Positions 25,346 through 34,154 of a stretch of DNA of 37,071 nt are shown here, one piece after another. The DNA comes from an uncultured Gammaproteobacteria bacterium. Its GTDB lineage: Bacteria > Pseudomonadota > Gammaproteobacteria > Pseudomonadales > Azotimanducaceae. The notes beneath the pieces are model-generated. The model was given only the letters and a program-made list of their open reading frames with translations, was not told the DNA's origin and ran no database searches. The position numbers and the translations under genes were made by a program. Location: positions 1 to 37,071 of the forward strand of contig CAJXAC010000020.1 in the NCBI GenBank assembly GCA_913050035.1, in the 5' to 3' direction. Position 1 is the first letter of the stretch. The number at the start of each line of letters is the position of its first letter.

Positions 25346-26197
25346 ATGCGCGCGCTCAAAAAATCTTCCCGCCCGGTCAATACACAGGACTTACTGAAAC
25401 ACCCATTACTATGGCGGGGCCAACAGCTCACACAACCTGGAAGCCAACCGACTGTTAACAGCGGGTTTAGCCGTTTAGACAAACAACTGCCTGGCCATGG
25501 CTGGCCATTGGGCGGTCTGACAGAACTGCTTTTGGCCCATGCAGGGATAGGCGAACTGCGTTTATTACTGCCAGCTCTGACCAAGCTACAAAGCAGCCCA
25601 CACAGCACCTGGAGTGTATGGATCAACCCACCCTTTGTGCCCTACGCACCGGCACTACAGGCCGCAGGCATCAATCCTCGACATCTTCTGTTGGTACATC
25701 CAAAAACCACTGAGGACTTTCTTTGGGCGCTGGAAGCCGCCTGTAAATCTGTATCCTGCGGCGCAGTACTGGCATGGCCAGTTGCGGATAAACTTAAGCC
25801 CCGGGATACCCGACGCATTCAAATAGCCGCCAAACAGGGTCAAACATTAGCCTGCTTGTTCCGCCCCTTAGCCCAACGCCATAACAACAGCATGGCCGAA
25901 CTTAGGCTAGCTCTACATCCGGGCGAGCATTCACAACATCTGCTTGTAGACATTATTAAGCGCCGTGGCGGTTGGCCTATCGAGCAATTGCACTTAACCC
26001 TTACCGATGCAACTGATTCTGTGCATACCGATGCCCAGCATGTGCAGGCGCTGTTTAGAGACTGGCAAGTTAGCCAACAGCGCCAAGTGGTAATGCATGC
26101 GCGGACAGCAGAAGTTGACGACTCTGTGCTGGCGGCAACAATCGAGGCCAATCTGCATCAAGCACCAAGGCCAACAACCGGACATGCATTGCATTAG
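25346..26197 (+). CDS. imuA: SOS mutagenesis protein ImuA (SulA/RecA-like)
   Basis: 283 residues. ImuA is a RecA-like accessory factor of the ImuA-ImuB-DnaE2 mutasome that performs error-prone translesion synthesis. The N-terminal part contains SGFSRLDKQLPGHGWPLGGLTELLL, the RecA/SulA-type entry to a degenerate P-loop (AHAGIGELRLLLPAL), and WVNPPF-like and LLLVHP blocks typical of the family. The C-terminal half (MAELRLALHPGEHSQHLLVDIIKRRGG) also matches. It lacks a clean Walker A and is probably not a normal ATPase. It is the first gene behind the LexA box. The stop lies six bases before the imuB ATG. Confidence 0.92.
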   Translation: MRALKKSSRPVNTQDLLKHPLLWRGQQLTQPGSQPTVNSGFSRLDKQLPGHGWPLGGLTELLLAHAGIGELRLLLPALTKLQSSPHSTWSVWINPPFVPYAPALQAAGINPRHLLLVHPKTTEDFLWALEAACKSVSCGAVLAWPVADKLKPRDTRRIQIAAKQGQTLACLFRPLAQRHNNSMAELRLALHPGEHSQHLLVDIIKRRGGWPIEQLHLTLTDATDSVHTDAQHVQALFRDWQVSQQRQVVMHARTAEVDDSVLAATIEANLHQAPRPTTGHALH

Positions 26198-26203
26198 CGT
26201 TTC

Positions 26204-27631
26204 ATGCTCTGGCTTGCACTGTATTTCCCCCAACTGCCGTTAGAGGCATTTACTGCGTCCAGTTACATCGCGGGCGATCAGAGCGCACAAGTTGTACTGG
26301 AGCAGAACCGTGTGCACTTGGCTAATAGTGCCGCAATGTCAGCAGGTATTGTGCCGGGTTGCTCACTGGCCACTGCTCACAGCATCGAACCCTCTTTAGA
26401 GCACTTCCGACGTAACCCAAGCCGAGAAGCCATAGAGCTGCAGAAACTGGCTGAGAGCCTTTATTGCTTCAGCAGCCTTGTTAGCCTTGCCCCGCCTGAC
26501 AGCATCGTTCTGGAAATACACGGCAGCTTAAAACTCTATACCCAAGCAGATTTATTGATGGCGGCAAAACAGTTATGCCAGAAACTAGGGTTTAGCTGTT
26601 TAACCGGCGTAGCCAGTACGGCTACCGCTGCAATTACGCTAGCGCGCTGCCAAAGCCGACGCCTTAACGATGCTCTATTGAGCCGTTGTGGCCTTGAGCA
26701 CCAACACATCAAAAACCAAGTTATTGAACAACTGGCAAACATGGGCCTGCATACATTAGGTAGTTTATTGTCTCTGCCCAGAAGCGAAGTAGCCCAGCGT
26801 TTTGGCAAAGAGCTGGGGTTCTATCTAGATAAATTAGAGGGCAAGCGCCGCGAACCCCGTGATGCCATCCAACCCACTGCAACGTTTCAACGCAAATTAC
26901 ATCTATTACAGCCCATAACGAACAAACAGCACCTGCTTAAAGGTCCGATGGCAAAGCTGGCTTTAGAGCTACAACAGTGGTTGATTGGTCATCAACAGGG
27001 GTGCGAGAAACTCACTTGGCGCTTCGTTGAACACAGCACCAACGCCAGCACACTGTATGTGCGTTTTACTCAAGGCCGACAGCTGCAGTCGGAGCTGTTA
27101 TCGGTAAGCCACTTACAACTTGAGCAGGCCACCCTCCCCGCGGACGTGCTTAGCGTTGAACTGAATCTTATTGCAAGCGCGCCTTGGTCAGCACAATCCA
27201 AAGATTTATTTTCAGCAAATCAGGGCGCTAATAATAACGGCCAGAATATTGGCGAATTGGTGGATACATTAAGTGCTCGGCTAGGCCCCCAGGCGTGCCA
27301 ACAAATTCACGGCCATAGCCAGCACACCCCAGAACACGCATGGCGCTTTCAGGCGGTTCTACAGCCAACTAGGCACGCAACAGATAACTCACATAATCAA
27401 GCCAGCCGCCCCTTATGGCTATTACCTAAGCCACACCCGGTTAAAGCCACAGAGCTGCAGTTGCTACAAGGGCCTGAGCGCATTCAAAGCGAGTGGTGGC
27501 GTAATAGCGACGCGCGAGATTACTACATAGCCCAACACCAAAGCGGTGCACTGTGCTGGGTTTATAGCCCCTGCGCTACTTTTGGCGAACCGCCAAGTCA
27601 TGAGTTCTATCTACACGGCTACTTTGCATAG
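26204..27631 (+). CDS. imuB: ImuB, catalytically inactive Y-family polymerase-like protein
   Basis: 475 residues. ImuB is the scaffold of the mutasome, linking DnaE2 and ImuA to the sliding clamp. The Y-family fold is recognisable (LALYFPQLPLEAF at the start, ETF-like LEIHGSLKLY, TGVASTATAAITLAR, LPRSEVAQRFGKEL), but the acidic catalytic residues of Pol IV are replaced: the DxD position reads LYF and the DE position reads EIHG. This is the family's hallmark. A clamp-binding-like motif QSKDLF is at 331-336, just before the ELVDTLSARLG segment. It sits six bases after imuA and precedes dnaE2. Confidence 0.93.
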   Translation: MLWLALYFPQLPLEAFTASSYIAGDQSAQVVLEQNRVHLANSAAMSAGIVPGCSLATAHSIEPSLEHFRRNPSREAIELQKLAESLYCFSSLVSLAPPDSIVLEIHGSLKLYTQADLLMAAKQLCQKLGFSCLTGVASTATAAITLARCQSRRLNDALLSRCGLEHQHIKNQVIEQLANMGLHTLGSLLSLPRSEVAQRFGKELGFYLDKLEGKRREPRDAIQPTATFQRKLHLLQPITNKQHLLKGPMAKLALELQQWLIGHQQGCEKLTWRFVEHSTNASTLYVRFTQGRQLQSELLSVSHLQLEQATLPADVLSVELNLIASAPWSAQSKDLFSANQGANNNGQNIGELVDTLSARLGPQACQQIHGHSQHTPEHAWRFQAVLQPTRHATDNSHNQASRPLWLLPKPHPVKATELQLLQGPERIQSEWWRNSDARDYYIAQHQSGALCWVYSPCATFGEPPSHEFYLHGYFA

Positions 27632-27645
27632 CGGTGCTTAAACAC

Positions 27646-30600
27646 ATGAAGACTAAGGACATACAATTTGCGGAACTGCATTGCCTAAGCAATTACAGCT
27701 TTTTGCGTGGGGCCTCGCACCCCGAAGAACTTGTAACGCGCGCTTATGAATTGGGCTACCAGGCCCTAGCGCTGACCGATGAATGTACTTATTCGGGTTT
27801 GGTTAAAGCCCATATTGCCGCAGAAAAACTCAGCATAAAGCTTATTGTTGGCGCTGAATTCAGTGTTAAAACTGAACCTGACAGTATTACCGCAACCGAA
27901 AAACTAATACTACTTGCCCCCACCCGCAGTGCTTACGGCCAACTGTCTGCATTTATCAGCACATTACGCCGGCGCTCAGATAAAGGCCGCTACGATGCTC
28001 GGCTTAACGACTTTAGCTTTGGGTTAAAAGACTGCATTGCACTCTGGGCACCCAGCCAACAGGCGATTGATTTACAGATGGCCCTTGGCCGCCAAATTAA
28101 AACTGCACTGCCTAAACTGTGGTTGGCATTAGAGCTATTCCATGACGGCCACGATCTGGATAAAACAGCCCATATACTGACACTGTCCTCGCGCTTACAG
28201 CTGCCCATAACAGCCGCCAATAACGTTCATACACACCTGCGAGAACGTCAGCCGCTGCAGGATATTCTTACCGCCATACGGCATAAAACAACGTTAAATG
28301 GGCTTGGGCATCACGCCTTCAACAACAGCGAGCGCACCCTGCGATCGTTAGCTGAACTGGCCAGCATTTATCCTATTGAACTGCTGAATGAAACCATGCG
28401 TATCGCTGACCTGTGCCAGTTCAACATGAGCGAACTGCGTTACGAATACCCAAAAGATTTAGTGCCGCCTCATCTCACAGCAGCACGTTATCTACGCCAG
28501 CTGACATTTGCTGGTGCTGCGGAGCGTTGGCCTGAAGGCATACCCAGCGACACACTAGAGTTGATTGAGAAAGAACTGACACTGATCGGCAAACTCAACT
28601 ACGAACATTATTTTTTAACCGTACAAGACATCGTGCAATTTGCGCGCAGCAGAAGAATTTTATGCCAGGGCCGAGGCTCTGCAGCGAATTCAGCGGTCTG
28701 TTATTGCTTATTTATTACTGAAGTTGACCCAGCGCGCATGCATTTATTGTTCGAGCGGTTTGTATCTATGGAGCGCAACGAGCCGCCGGATATCGATGTA
28801 GATTTTGAACACGAACGTCGCGAAGAAGTGATTCAGTACATCTACACCCGCTACGGGCGCGATCGTGCAGCACTGGCCGCAACATTGGTCACCTATCGTC
28901 CACGCAGTGCAATCAGAGATGTTGGTAAAGCTCTCGGCTTTGATCTGGATGCGCTTGAGTTATTAGCAAAATCTCTAGCCTGGTGGGATAAAAATCAAGA
29001 CATCAGCGAACGCTTACGCAGTATTGGCATCGATCCCGACAGTGTTAAGGCCCAACACTTTGTGCGCTTTATAAGTGCGATTATCGGTTTTCCACGCCAC
29101 CTCTCACAGCATGTAGGCGGCTTTGTTATTGCCAGCGGCCCAGTTACTCAATTGGTACCCGTTGAAAATGCCGCCATGGCTGAGCGCACGGTTATTCAAT
29201 GGGACAAAGAAGATCTTGAGGCGCTGGGCTTACTAAAAGTCGACGTTCTGGCCTTGGGTATGCTTACCGCAATCCGTAAAGCTCTAGATCTTTGCAATGC
29301 TGATCCACAGCAAACGGATCCGTTAACCATTCAAGGGATCCCTGCCGAAGATCCAAAGACCTACGACATGCTGCAACAAGGCGACAGCATTGGTGTCTTT
29401 CAGGTTGAATCTCGCGCACAAATGGCGATGCTGCCGCGCTTAAAACCAAAATGCTTCTACGATCTGGTTATTGAAGTTGCCATTGTCAGGCCAGGCCCAA
29501 TACAGGGTGATATGGTGCACCCCTACCTGCGCCGCCGACAGGGTCTAGAAAAACCAACTTATTTAAGTCCGGAAGTTGAACGGGTTTTAGAGCGCACATT
29601 AGGTATCCCCATTTTTCAGGAGCAAGTGATTGAGTTAGCCATGGTGGCGGCCGGATTCAGCGCAGGCGAAGCGGATCAATTAAGACGCGCTATGGCGGCC
29701 TGGAAACGACGCGGCGGATTAGAGCAATTCCGCCACAAACTAGTTACGGGCATGCGAGCACGAGGTTACAACCAAGATTTCGCCGAACGCGTGTTCAACC
29801 AAATTAAAGGATTTGGCGACTATGGTTTCCCAGAGTCTCATGCCGCCAGCTTTGCGCTATTAGTGTATGTATCAGCCTGGCTGAAAAAGCATAAACCTGC
29901 AGCGTTTTACTGCGGCTTATTGAATAGCCTACCTATGGGGTTTTATTCACCCTCACAATTAATTCAAGATGCCGAGCGCCACGGTATAGAGATTCGCCCC
30001 ATAGATGTCCGCATAAGTCAGTGGGATCACACACTGGAGCGCCGCAGTTCAACAACAGCTAATGCTGACTCGCACAGATGGGCGCTGCGCTTAGGATTAC
30101 GCTTGGTTAAAGGGTTAAACAAGACCCATGCAGAGCGCATCATGCAGGCTCAGGCCGTGGCGGCAATTAAGGACAGCCAAGATCTAGCCACACGCGCCCA
30201 ACTCACAAATCAACAACTGGGCTTTCTGGCCCGTGCAGGCGCATTAGCCAATCTTATCGGCCACCGGCATCAGGCCCATTGGGAAGTTGCTGGAATCACG
30301 CCACCGCTACCCATTCAACACAGCCCAATAACGCAAAAAACAGCTACAACTCACTTACAGCCGCCCACTCAGCACAAAGACATGCTCGACGATTATCGCT
30401 ATACCGGACTAACCCTGGGCGCGCACCCTATGGCGCTGCTGCGTAACCATGATGACTTCTTAGAATTTTGCACAGCAGAACAGTTAGCGCAAAAACGTCC
30501 GGGGCAGCTGGTACGCATTGCCGGACTGGTTACCGGGCGGCAGCGTCCGGGCACCGCCAGCGGTGTGGTTTTTCTAACTCTAGAAGATGAAACCGGCAAT

Positions 30601-30813
30601 ATTAATGTCATTATTTGGTCGAGCATCATGAACCGCTTTCGTGCCGCACTGCTGCAAAGTCGGTTACTGAAAATTAAAGGCGTGGTGGAGCGCGAAGGGC
30701 TGGTGATTCACGTTGTGGCTGGGCACGTAGAAGATATCAGCCACATGTTGCACAATGACCCGGAGCATGCAGACGAGCATCCAGACGTCTTTCGCTCCAG
30801 AGATTTTCATTAG
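27646..30813 (+). CDS. dnaE2: Error-prone DNA polymerase III alpha subunit DnaE2
   Basis: 1055 residues from the ATG at 27646. A GTG four codons earlier (27634) is in frame and two bases after imuB; neither has a clear ribosome binding site. DnaE2 (ImuC) is the polymerase of the SOS mutasome. The N-terminal PHP domain starts FAELHCLSNYSFLRGASHPEELV. The C-family catalytic acids are D382, D384 and D386 in PPDIDVDFEHERR. The polymerase core includes QGRGSAANSAVCYCL, FPRHLSQHVGGFV, VDVLALGMLTAI and GFGDYGFPESHAASFALL. The tail has an OB fold (VRIAGLVTGRQRPGTASG). The length and YCL/QHVGG variants fit DnaE2 rather than replicative DnaE (about 1160). Confidence 0.96.
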   Translation: MKTKDIQFAELHCLSNYSFLRGASHPEELVTRAYELGYQALALTDECTYSGLVKAHIAAEKLSIKLIVGAEFSVKTEPDSITATEKLILLAPTRSAYGQLSAFISTLRRRSDKGRYDARLNDFSFGLKDCIALWAPSQQAIDLQMALGRQIKTALPKLWLALELFHDGHDLDKTAHILTLSSRLQLPITAANNVHTHLRERQPLQDILTAIRHKTTLNGLGHHAFNNSERTLRSLAELASIYPIELLNETMRIADLCQFNMSELRYEYPKDLVPPHLTAARYLRQLTFAGAAERWPEGIPSDTLELIEKELTLIGKLNYEHYFLTVQDIVQFARSRRILCQGRGSAANSAVCYCLFITEVDPARMHLLFERFVSMERNEPPDIDVDFEHERREEVIQYIYTRYGRDRAALAATLVTYRPRSAIRDVGKALGFDLDALELLAKSLAWWDKNQDISERLRSIGIDPDSVKAQHFVRFISAIIGFPRHLSQHVGGFVIASGPVTQLVPVENAAMAERTVIQWDKEDLEALGLLKVDVLALGMLTAIRKALDLCNADPQQTDPLTIQGIPAEDPKTYDMLQQGDSIGVFQVESRAQMAMLPRLKPKCFYDLVIEVAIVRPGPIQGDMVHPYLRRRQGLEKPTYLSPEVERVLERTLGIPIFQEQVIELAMVAAGFSAGEADQLRRAMAAWKRRGGLEQFRHKLVTGMRARGYNQDFAERVFNQIKGFGDYGFPESHAASFALLVYVSAWLKKHKPAAFYCGLLNSLPMGFYSPSQLIQDAERHGIEIRPIDVRISQWDHTLERRSSTTANADSHRWALRLGLRLVKGLNKTHAERIMQAQAVAAIKDSQDLATRAQLTNQQLGFLARAGALANLIGHRHQAHWEVAGITPPLPIQHSPITQKTATTHLQPPTQHKDMLDDYRYTGLTLGAHPMALLRNHDDFLEFCTAEQLAQKRPGQLVRIAGLVTGRQRPGTASGVVFLTLEDETGNINVIIWSSIMNRFRAALLQSRLLKIKGVVEREGLVIHVVAGHVEDISHMLHNDPEHADEHPDVFRSRDFH

Positions 30814-30864
30814 TGCCAGCGCTCTTACTTAGAAGCTAACCACACCCACGAGGACAGAGGGACT

Positions 30865-31896
30865 ATGCGCATTCTAGTCACCGGCGCTGCTGGTTTCATT
30901 GGCGCTCATACAGCCAAAGCACTGCTGGCCCGGGGCGATGAGGTTATCGGTATCGATAATTTCAATCCCTATTACGATCTAGCACTTAAACGCGCACGCC
31001 TCGATGAACTACAAAATAATCCGCGCTTTGAATTCCAATCTGTAGATCTAACCGAGAAAAAAAGTCTCAACGATCTTTATAAGAGGGTTAAGCCAGATCG
31101 AATAATTCACCTGGCCGCGCAACCGGGTGTGCGCTATTCCCTTGAAAACCCCCAAGCCTACATCGATGCGAACATTACCGGATTTTTGAACGTTCTAGAG
31201 TGCGCTCGCGATCACGGCACAGAGCATCTTGTTTATGCCTCGTCATCATCAGTTTACGGCGCCAATGCGAACATGCCCTACTCTGTGCACCACAGTGTTG
31301 ACCACGCCGTTAGCCTGTATGCAGCCACCAAAAAATCTAACGAACTGATGGCTCATACCTATGCCCACCTATTTCGTATTCCGTGTACCGGCTTACGCTT
31401 TTTTACCGTATATGGTCCTTGGGGTCGGCCCGATATGGCGCCATTCATTTTTACCCGCAAGATCATTGCGGGCGAGGAAATTCAACTCTTTAACCATGGA
31501 CAACACAGTCGAGACTTTACCTACGTAGACGACATCGTCGAAGGCGTAATTCGCGTTACCGACCGCATCGCTACAGCAAATCCAGATTGGGATGCTGCTA
31601 ATCCAGATCCAGCTACTTCAAACGCGCCTTATCGGGTGTACAACATCGGCAGCAACAACCCAACACCATTACTGCGCTTCATCGATGTGCTGGAAAACAC
31701 CTTGGGCATAGAAGCAAAACGCACCCTACTGCCCATGCAGCCCGGGGACGTTGAGCATACCTATGCGGATGTAGACGACTTAATTCGCGATGTGGGGTAT
31801 CAGCCCACCACTAAAATCGAAGACGGAGTGGCAGAGTTCGTGCGCTGGTATAAGGACTACTACAACCACACGGACATCGCCCACAATCTGAATTAG
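30865..31896 (+). CDS. NAD-dependent epimerase, UDP-glucuronate 4-epimerase-like
   Basis: 343 residues. It is an extended short-chain dehydrogenase that most resembles UDP-glucuronate 4-epimerases (GAE, LspL/CapI type), interconverting UDP-glucuronate and UDP-galacturonate. The NAD motif is GAAGFIGAHTA at residue 7. DNFNPYYDLALKRARL is the signature loop of this subgroup. LAAQPGVRYSLENPQAYIDANITGFLNVLE follows, then S-S-SVYG and the catalytic Y152-x3-K156. LRFFTVYGPWGRPDMAPF, HSRDFTYVDDIVEG and PMQPGDVEHTYAD bind the sugar nucleotide. AGAGGG at 30856-30861 precedes the ATG. Ugd upstream would provide its substrate, which supports the UDP-glucuronate assignment. The SOS cassette separates the two. 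Confidence 0.9.
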   Translation: MRILVTGAAGFIGAHTAKALLARGDEVIGIDNFNPYYDLALKRARLDELQNNPRFEFQSVDLTEKKSLNDLYKRVKPDRIIHLAAQPGVRYSLENPQAYIDANITGFLNVLECARDHGTEHLVYASSSSVYGANANMPYSVHHSVDHAVSLYAATKKSNELMAHTYAHLFRIPCTGLRFFTVYGPWGRPDMAPFIFTRKIIAGEEIQLFNHGQHSRDFTYVDDIVEGVIRVTDRIATANPDWDAANPDPATSNAPYRVYNIGSNNPTPLLRFIDVLENTLGIEAKRTLLPMQPGDVEHTYADVDDLIRDVGYQPTTKIEDGVAEFVRWYKDYYNHTDIAHNLN

Positions 31897-31929
31897 CGCC
31901 CTAGCCCGTTACCCTACTAAGGCGCTAAT
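31892..31929. terminator. Inverted repeat between convergent genes
   Basis: ATTAGCGCC (31892-31900, containing the epimerase stop codon) and GGCGCTAAT (31921-31929) form a perfect 9-bp inverted repeat around a 20-base loop, in the 39-base gap between two convergent genes. Position suggests a bidirectional terminator. The long loop and lack of a T-tract make this uncertain. Confidence 0.4.
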
Positions 31930-31935
31930 CACGCG

Positions 31936-33585
31936 CTAGAACGCGTTAGTGATCTTGTACAAGACTCGGTTGCTTTCACCGGCAACAAATAATGTCCCGC
32001 TGTCATCCCTAGTGATGCCGTTAAATACCTGAGACGGCGGCTGCATAGGACTGGCTGCTTGTGAGCCTGCAGGGATCTTCGCCACCACGCGTTTTGAACC
32101 GTCAGCCCCGGCAACAGTTACCTGACCAAGATCGGCCTCTACAACAACAAACGCTGACTGATGCTTAACGAAGCCCTCAGGGGTTGTCAGCCCAGTAACC
32201 ACGACCCGCGGTTCCTGCAGGATCTTACCCGCCTCAGCAAGCTGCATAATTTGACCTGAGGCACGATCACTAACAAATAGATTATCCCCATCAACCAGCA
32301 GACCGGTGGGAGCTTCTACACCGCTCGCGTAGATTGATGTTTCATCACCGTTCGCATCATAGCCCACAACACTTTGGCGTCCATGTTCCGCAACTACAAT
32401 GTCGGTGCCAAAACGAACCGCTGCCACTGGTGCAGCCAATCCAGCTTTCTGCCAAATCCGCTGCTTATTAACCGGATCCCAAATCCGAACGTCATTATCC
32501 ACCCAGGACACCAACACCAGATTGTCGCCGTCGGCGCTTACATTCAACGCGCCGCCCATAACGCCAGTGCCCAGAACGTTACGTTGCACATAGGCCACAG
32601 CACCCGACGGCTCATAAGCCCGAATAGCATGTAAATCAGCGGCCACAACCACGCCGTTATGGAATGCCAGTCCGCCAGCATGAGCCATACCTCCAGGCTG
32701 TAGCTCAGTTATTGAGCCATCAAGATTGATACGCTTCACAAAACCGTCGGTGAAACTAGAGACAAAATAACGCCCGTCCGCATCAATAGAAAAATTGTCG
32801 AGACCGGGACTGAGCTCGGCGACTTGAACGTTTTCGCCATCAACCACTTTATACAAAAGGCCTGCACCGGTATCCAATACATGCAAAACACCTTGGGCAT
32901 CGAACTTCACCGCCGCAGGCGTGTTAAAGCCCTCCGCCTCCAGCCGCATGGTATTGCTATCAACGTCGAAGCTGACCACCTGCTGATTGAACCAACGAGG
33001 ACCATATAACCGCTGATCGGGCCCCCAATCCATACCGTTGAGGCCGCATCCAGGACCCAGCTTATCGCTGATGGTGCGGGCTGCCGTTAGCCCTTTTGGA
33101 TCAACCTCAAACAAATGCGTACCGAAGAAGCACTGTGAGACGAAAAGCCGCCCATCATCGGCAAACGTAATAGGGTTAACCCCCGCCGTAAGCTGTGCGG
33201 CGACAACCTTTTCACCCTGTGGATTAAAGCCCGCGACTTCGCCGGTCATAATCGAGGTCCAATACCAACTGCCATCAGGACCAAAGGCAACATCGTCGGG
33301 ACCGATAACCCCCTCTTCAGGTCCATAAACCTTGAGGACATCACCAGACTCAGTATCAAGTACAGAAATGTTGGAGCCCAATACTGATGCCACGTACAGA
33401 TTACCGTCTGGCCCGATGGCCATACCATTGGCTCCAGCAATATTTGCACCGGTGGCAATAACCTCCACCGTGGGAGCGTCGTTCGCACCCGCAGAGCTTT
33501 CTACTGCTGCATCATTACCGCACGCCCCTAAGCCAAATAGCGCCGCACCGGCTAATGTAATGGCCTTATAACTTTGTTTATTCAT
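31936..33585 (-). CDS. Beta-propeller (NHL/SMP-30-like) lipoprotein
   Basis: 549 residues from the ATG at 33585, with GGAGGGG at 33590-33596 as ribosome binding site. A TTG one codon earlier is less likely. A lipoprotein signal peptide ends in the lipobox LGAC, placing the lipidated Cys at residue 22, followed by a low-complexity Ala/Asn-rich linker to about 40. The rest is about ten repeated units of the form GMAIGPDGNLYVASVLGSNISVLDTESG, VAFGPDGSWYWTS and GLLVDGDNLFVSDRASGQI, the pattern of NHL and six-bladed propellers. This much repeat suggests two propellers. The enzyme or binding role is unknown. The nearest other genes in the region are tRNA-Ser and a TonB-dependent receptor on the opposite strand. 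Confidence 0.85.
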   Translation of the reverse strand: MNKQSYKAITLAGAALFGLGACGNDAAVESSAGANDAPTVEVIATGANIAGANGMAIGPDGNLYVASVLGSNISVLDTESGDVLKVYGPEEGVIGPDDVAFGPDGSWYWTSIMTGEVAGFNPQGEKVVAAQLTAGVNPITFADDGRLFVSQCFFGTHLFEVDPKGLTAARTISDKLGPGCGLNGMDWGPDQRLYGPRWFNQQVVSFDVDSNTMRLEAEGFNTPAAVKFDAQGVLHVLDTGAGLLYKVVDGENVQVAELSPGLDNFSIDADGRYFVSSFTDGFVKRINLDGSITELQPGGMAHAGGLAFHNGVVVAADLHAIRAYEPSGAVAYVQRNVLGTGVMGGALNVSADGDNLVLVSWVDNDVRIWDPVNKQRIWQKAGLAAPVAAVRFGTDIVVAEHGRQSVVGYDANGDETSIYASGVEAPTGLLVDGDNLFVSDRASGQIMQLAEAGKILQEPRVVVTGLTTPEGFVKHQSAFVVVEADLGQVTVAGADGSKRVVAKIPAGSQAASPMQPPSQVFNGITRDDSGTLFVAGESNRVLYKITNAF

Positions 33586-33717
33586 CAAACCCCTCCAAAA
33601 CTATGCCAAACAAGGCAGCAAACAGAGCCTGAGCTAAAACTTCACTCAGGACACAAAACATATTCCCTAGATCTGCAGCTTAACCTAAATACAGGCGAAT
33701 GCATGAGGGCTAACGCG

Positions 33718-33776
33718 CTCAAGAAAAGTCACCTATTAGCTAAAAATGCTCCGGCTAAGTGACTTTAGCTGTTGAG
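33718..33776. repeat. Long bulged hairpin upstream of tRNA-Ser
   Basis: Three nested complementary pairs line up: CTCAA (33718-33722) with TTGAG (33772-33776), AAAGTCAC (33725-33732) with GTGACTTT (33759-33766), and TTAGC (33736-33740) with GCTAA (33754-33758), around a 13-base loop. This gives 18 perfect base pairs broken by small bulges. It lies in the 225-base gap between the lipoprotein gene and tRNA-Ser. The right arm overlaps the candidate -35 of the tRNA. No T-tract follows. Confidence 0.55.
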
Positions 33777-33800
33777 ATATCAGTCCGAGTTCGTCATCAT
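33772..33800 (+). promoter_or_regulatory. Candidate tRNA-Ser promoter
   Basis: TTGAGA (33772-33777) and CATCAT (33795-33800) are separated by 17 bases and end 10 bases before the tRNA. Each matches the sigma-70 consensus at four or five of six positions. The location is what one expects for a stable-RNA promoter, but a GC-rich discriminator (GCGCGACGCT) and imperfect hexamers leave it tentative. Confidence 0.35.
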
Positions 33801-33810
33801 GCGCGACGCT

Positions 33811-33900
33811 GGAGGGATGGCAGAGCGGTTGAATGCACTGGTCTTGAAAACCAGCAAGGTGTAACAGCCTTCCAGGGTTCGAATCCCTGTCTCTCCGCCA
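33811..33900 (+). tRNA. tRNA-Ser(UGA)
   Basis: A complete class II tRNA of 90 bases with encoded CCA. The acceptor stem GGAGGGA pairs with TCTCTCC (one G-U), the anticodon stem CTGGT pairs with ACCAG, and the loop CTTGAAA gives anticodon TGA, reading UCA and UCG serine codons. The long variable arm (CAAGGTGTAACAGCCTT region) is typical of tRNA-Ser. The T arm is CAGGG-TTCGAAT-CCCTG. I see no copy of its 3' end nearby, so there is no sign of an integrated element. Confidence 0.97.
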
Positions 33901-34012
33901 ACCTGCTTTCCAACGCTGTCTAAAAACGTCTTGCACTCTACGTATAGTCCTGATTTCGATGGCCCTTTCTGCCTTAGCCAACGTACTGCCTTTTATTGGA
34001 GAAAAGGACTAG

Positions 34013-34123
34013 GTGAGAAACTTTAGACTTTTGCTGCTGGGGTTGCTGTTGGTGTATTTGGCCGGTCTCAGCTGGGGTGACTGTATTGAAGGCGATTGCG
34101 AGGACGCTGCCAGTTGTTCCTGA
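34013..34123 (+). CDS. Small hydrophobic/Cys-containing peptide, 36 residues
   Basis: A 36-codon frame with GTG start, AAGGA at 34004-34008 and GGAG at 33998-34001 upstream. The peptide begins MRNFR, continues with a 15-residue hydrophobic run rich in Leu (LLLLGLLLVYLAGLS), and ends in a short acidic tail WGDCIEGDCEDAASCS with three Cys. This looks like a signal peptide or membrane anchor followed by a 14-residue acidic Cys tail. It lies between tRNA-Ser and the TonB-dependent receptor gene, same strand as both. I do not recognise a family. It might not be translated, although the amino-acid pattern is not what random sequence gives. Confidence 0.5.
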   Translation: MRNFRLLLLGLLLVYLAGLSWGDCIEGDCEDAASCS

Positions 34124-34154
34124 CTGAAAAGATTTGTAACAGATCAACGTTTTT

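Noticed and set aside
26531-26560. Active Pol IV/V type polymerase for ImuB
   Set aside because: The catalytic acidic residues are replaced at both motifs, as in known ImuB proteins.
33717-33777. Integron attC site
   Set aside because: The outer GCTCAAG and GTTGAGA boxes each miss one consensus base and do not pair over seven bases, and there is no integrase or cassette array.
33736-33981. 81-codon minus-strand frame across tRNA-Ser
   Set aside because: It runs antisense through a perfect tRNA and has no recognisable protein features.
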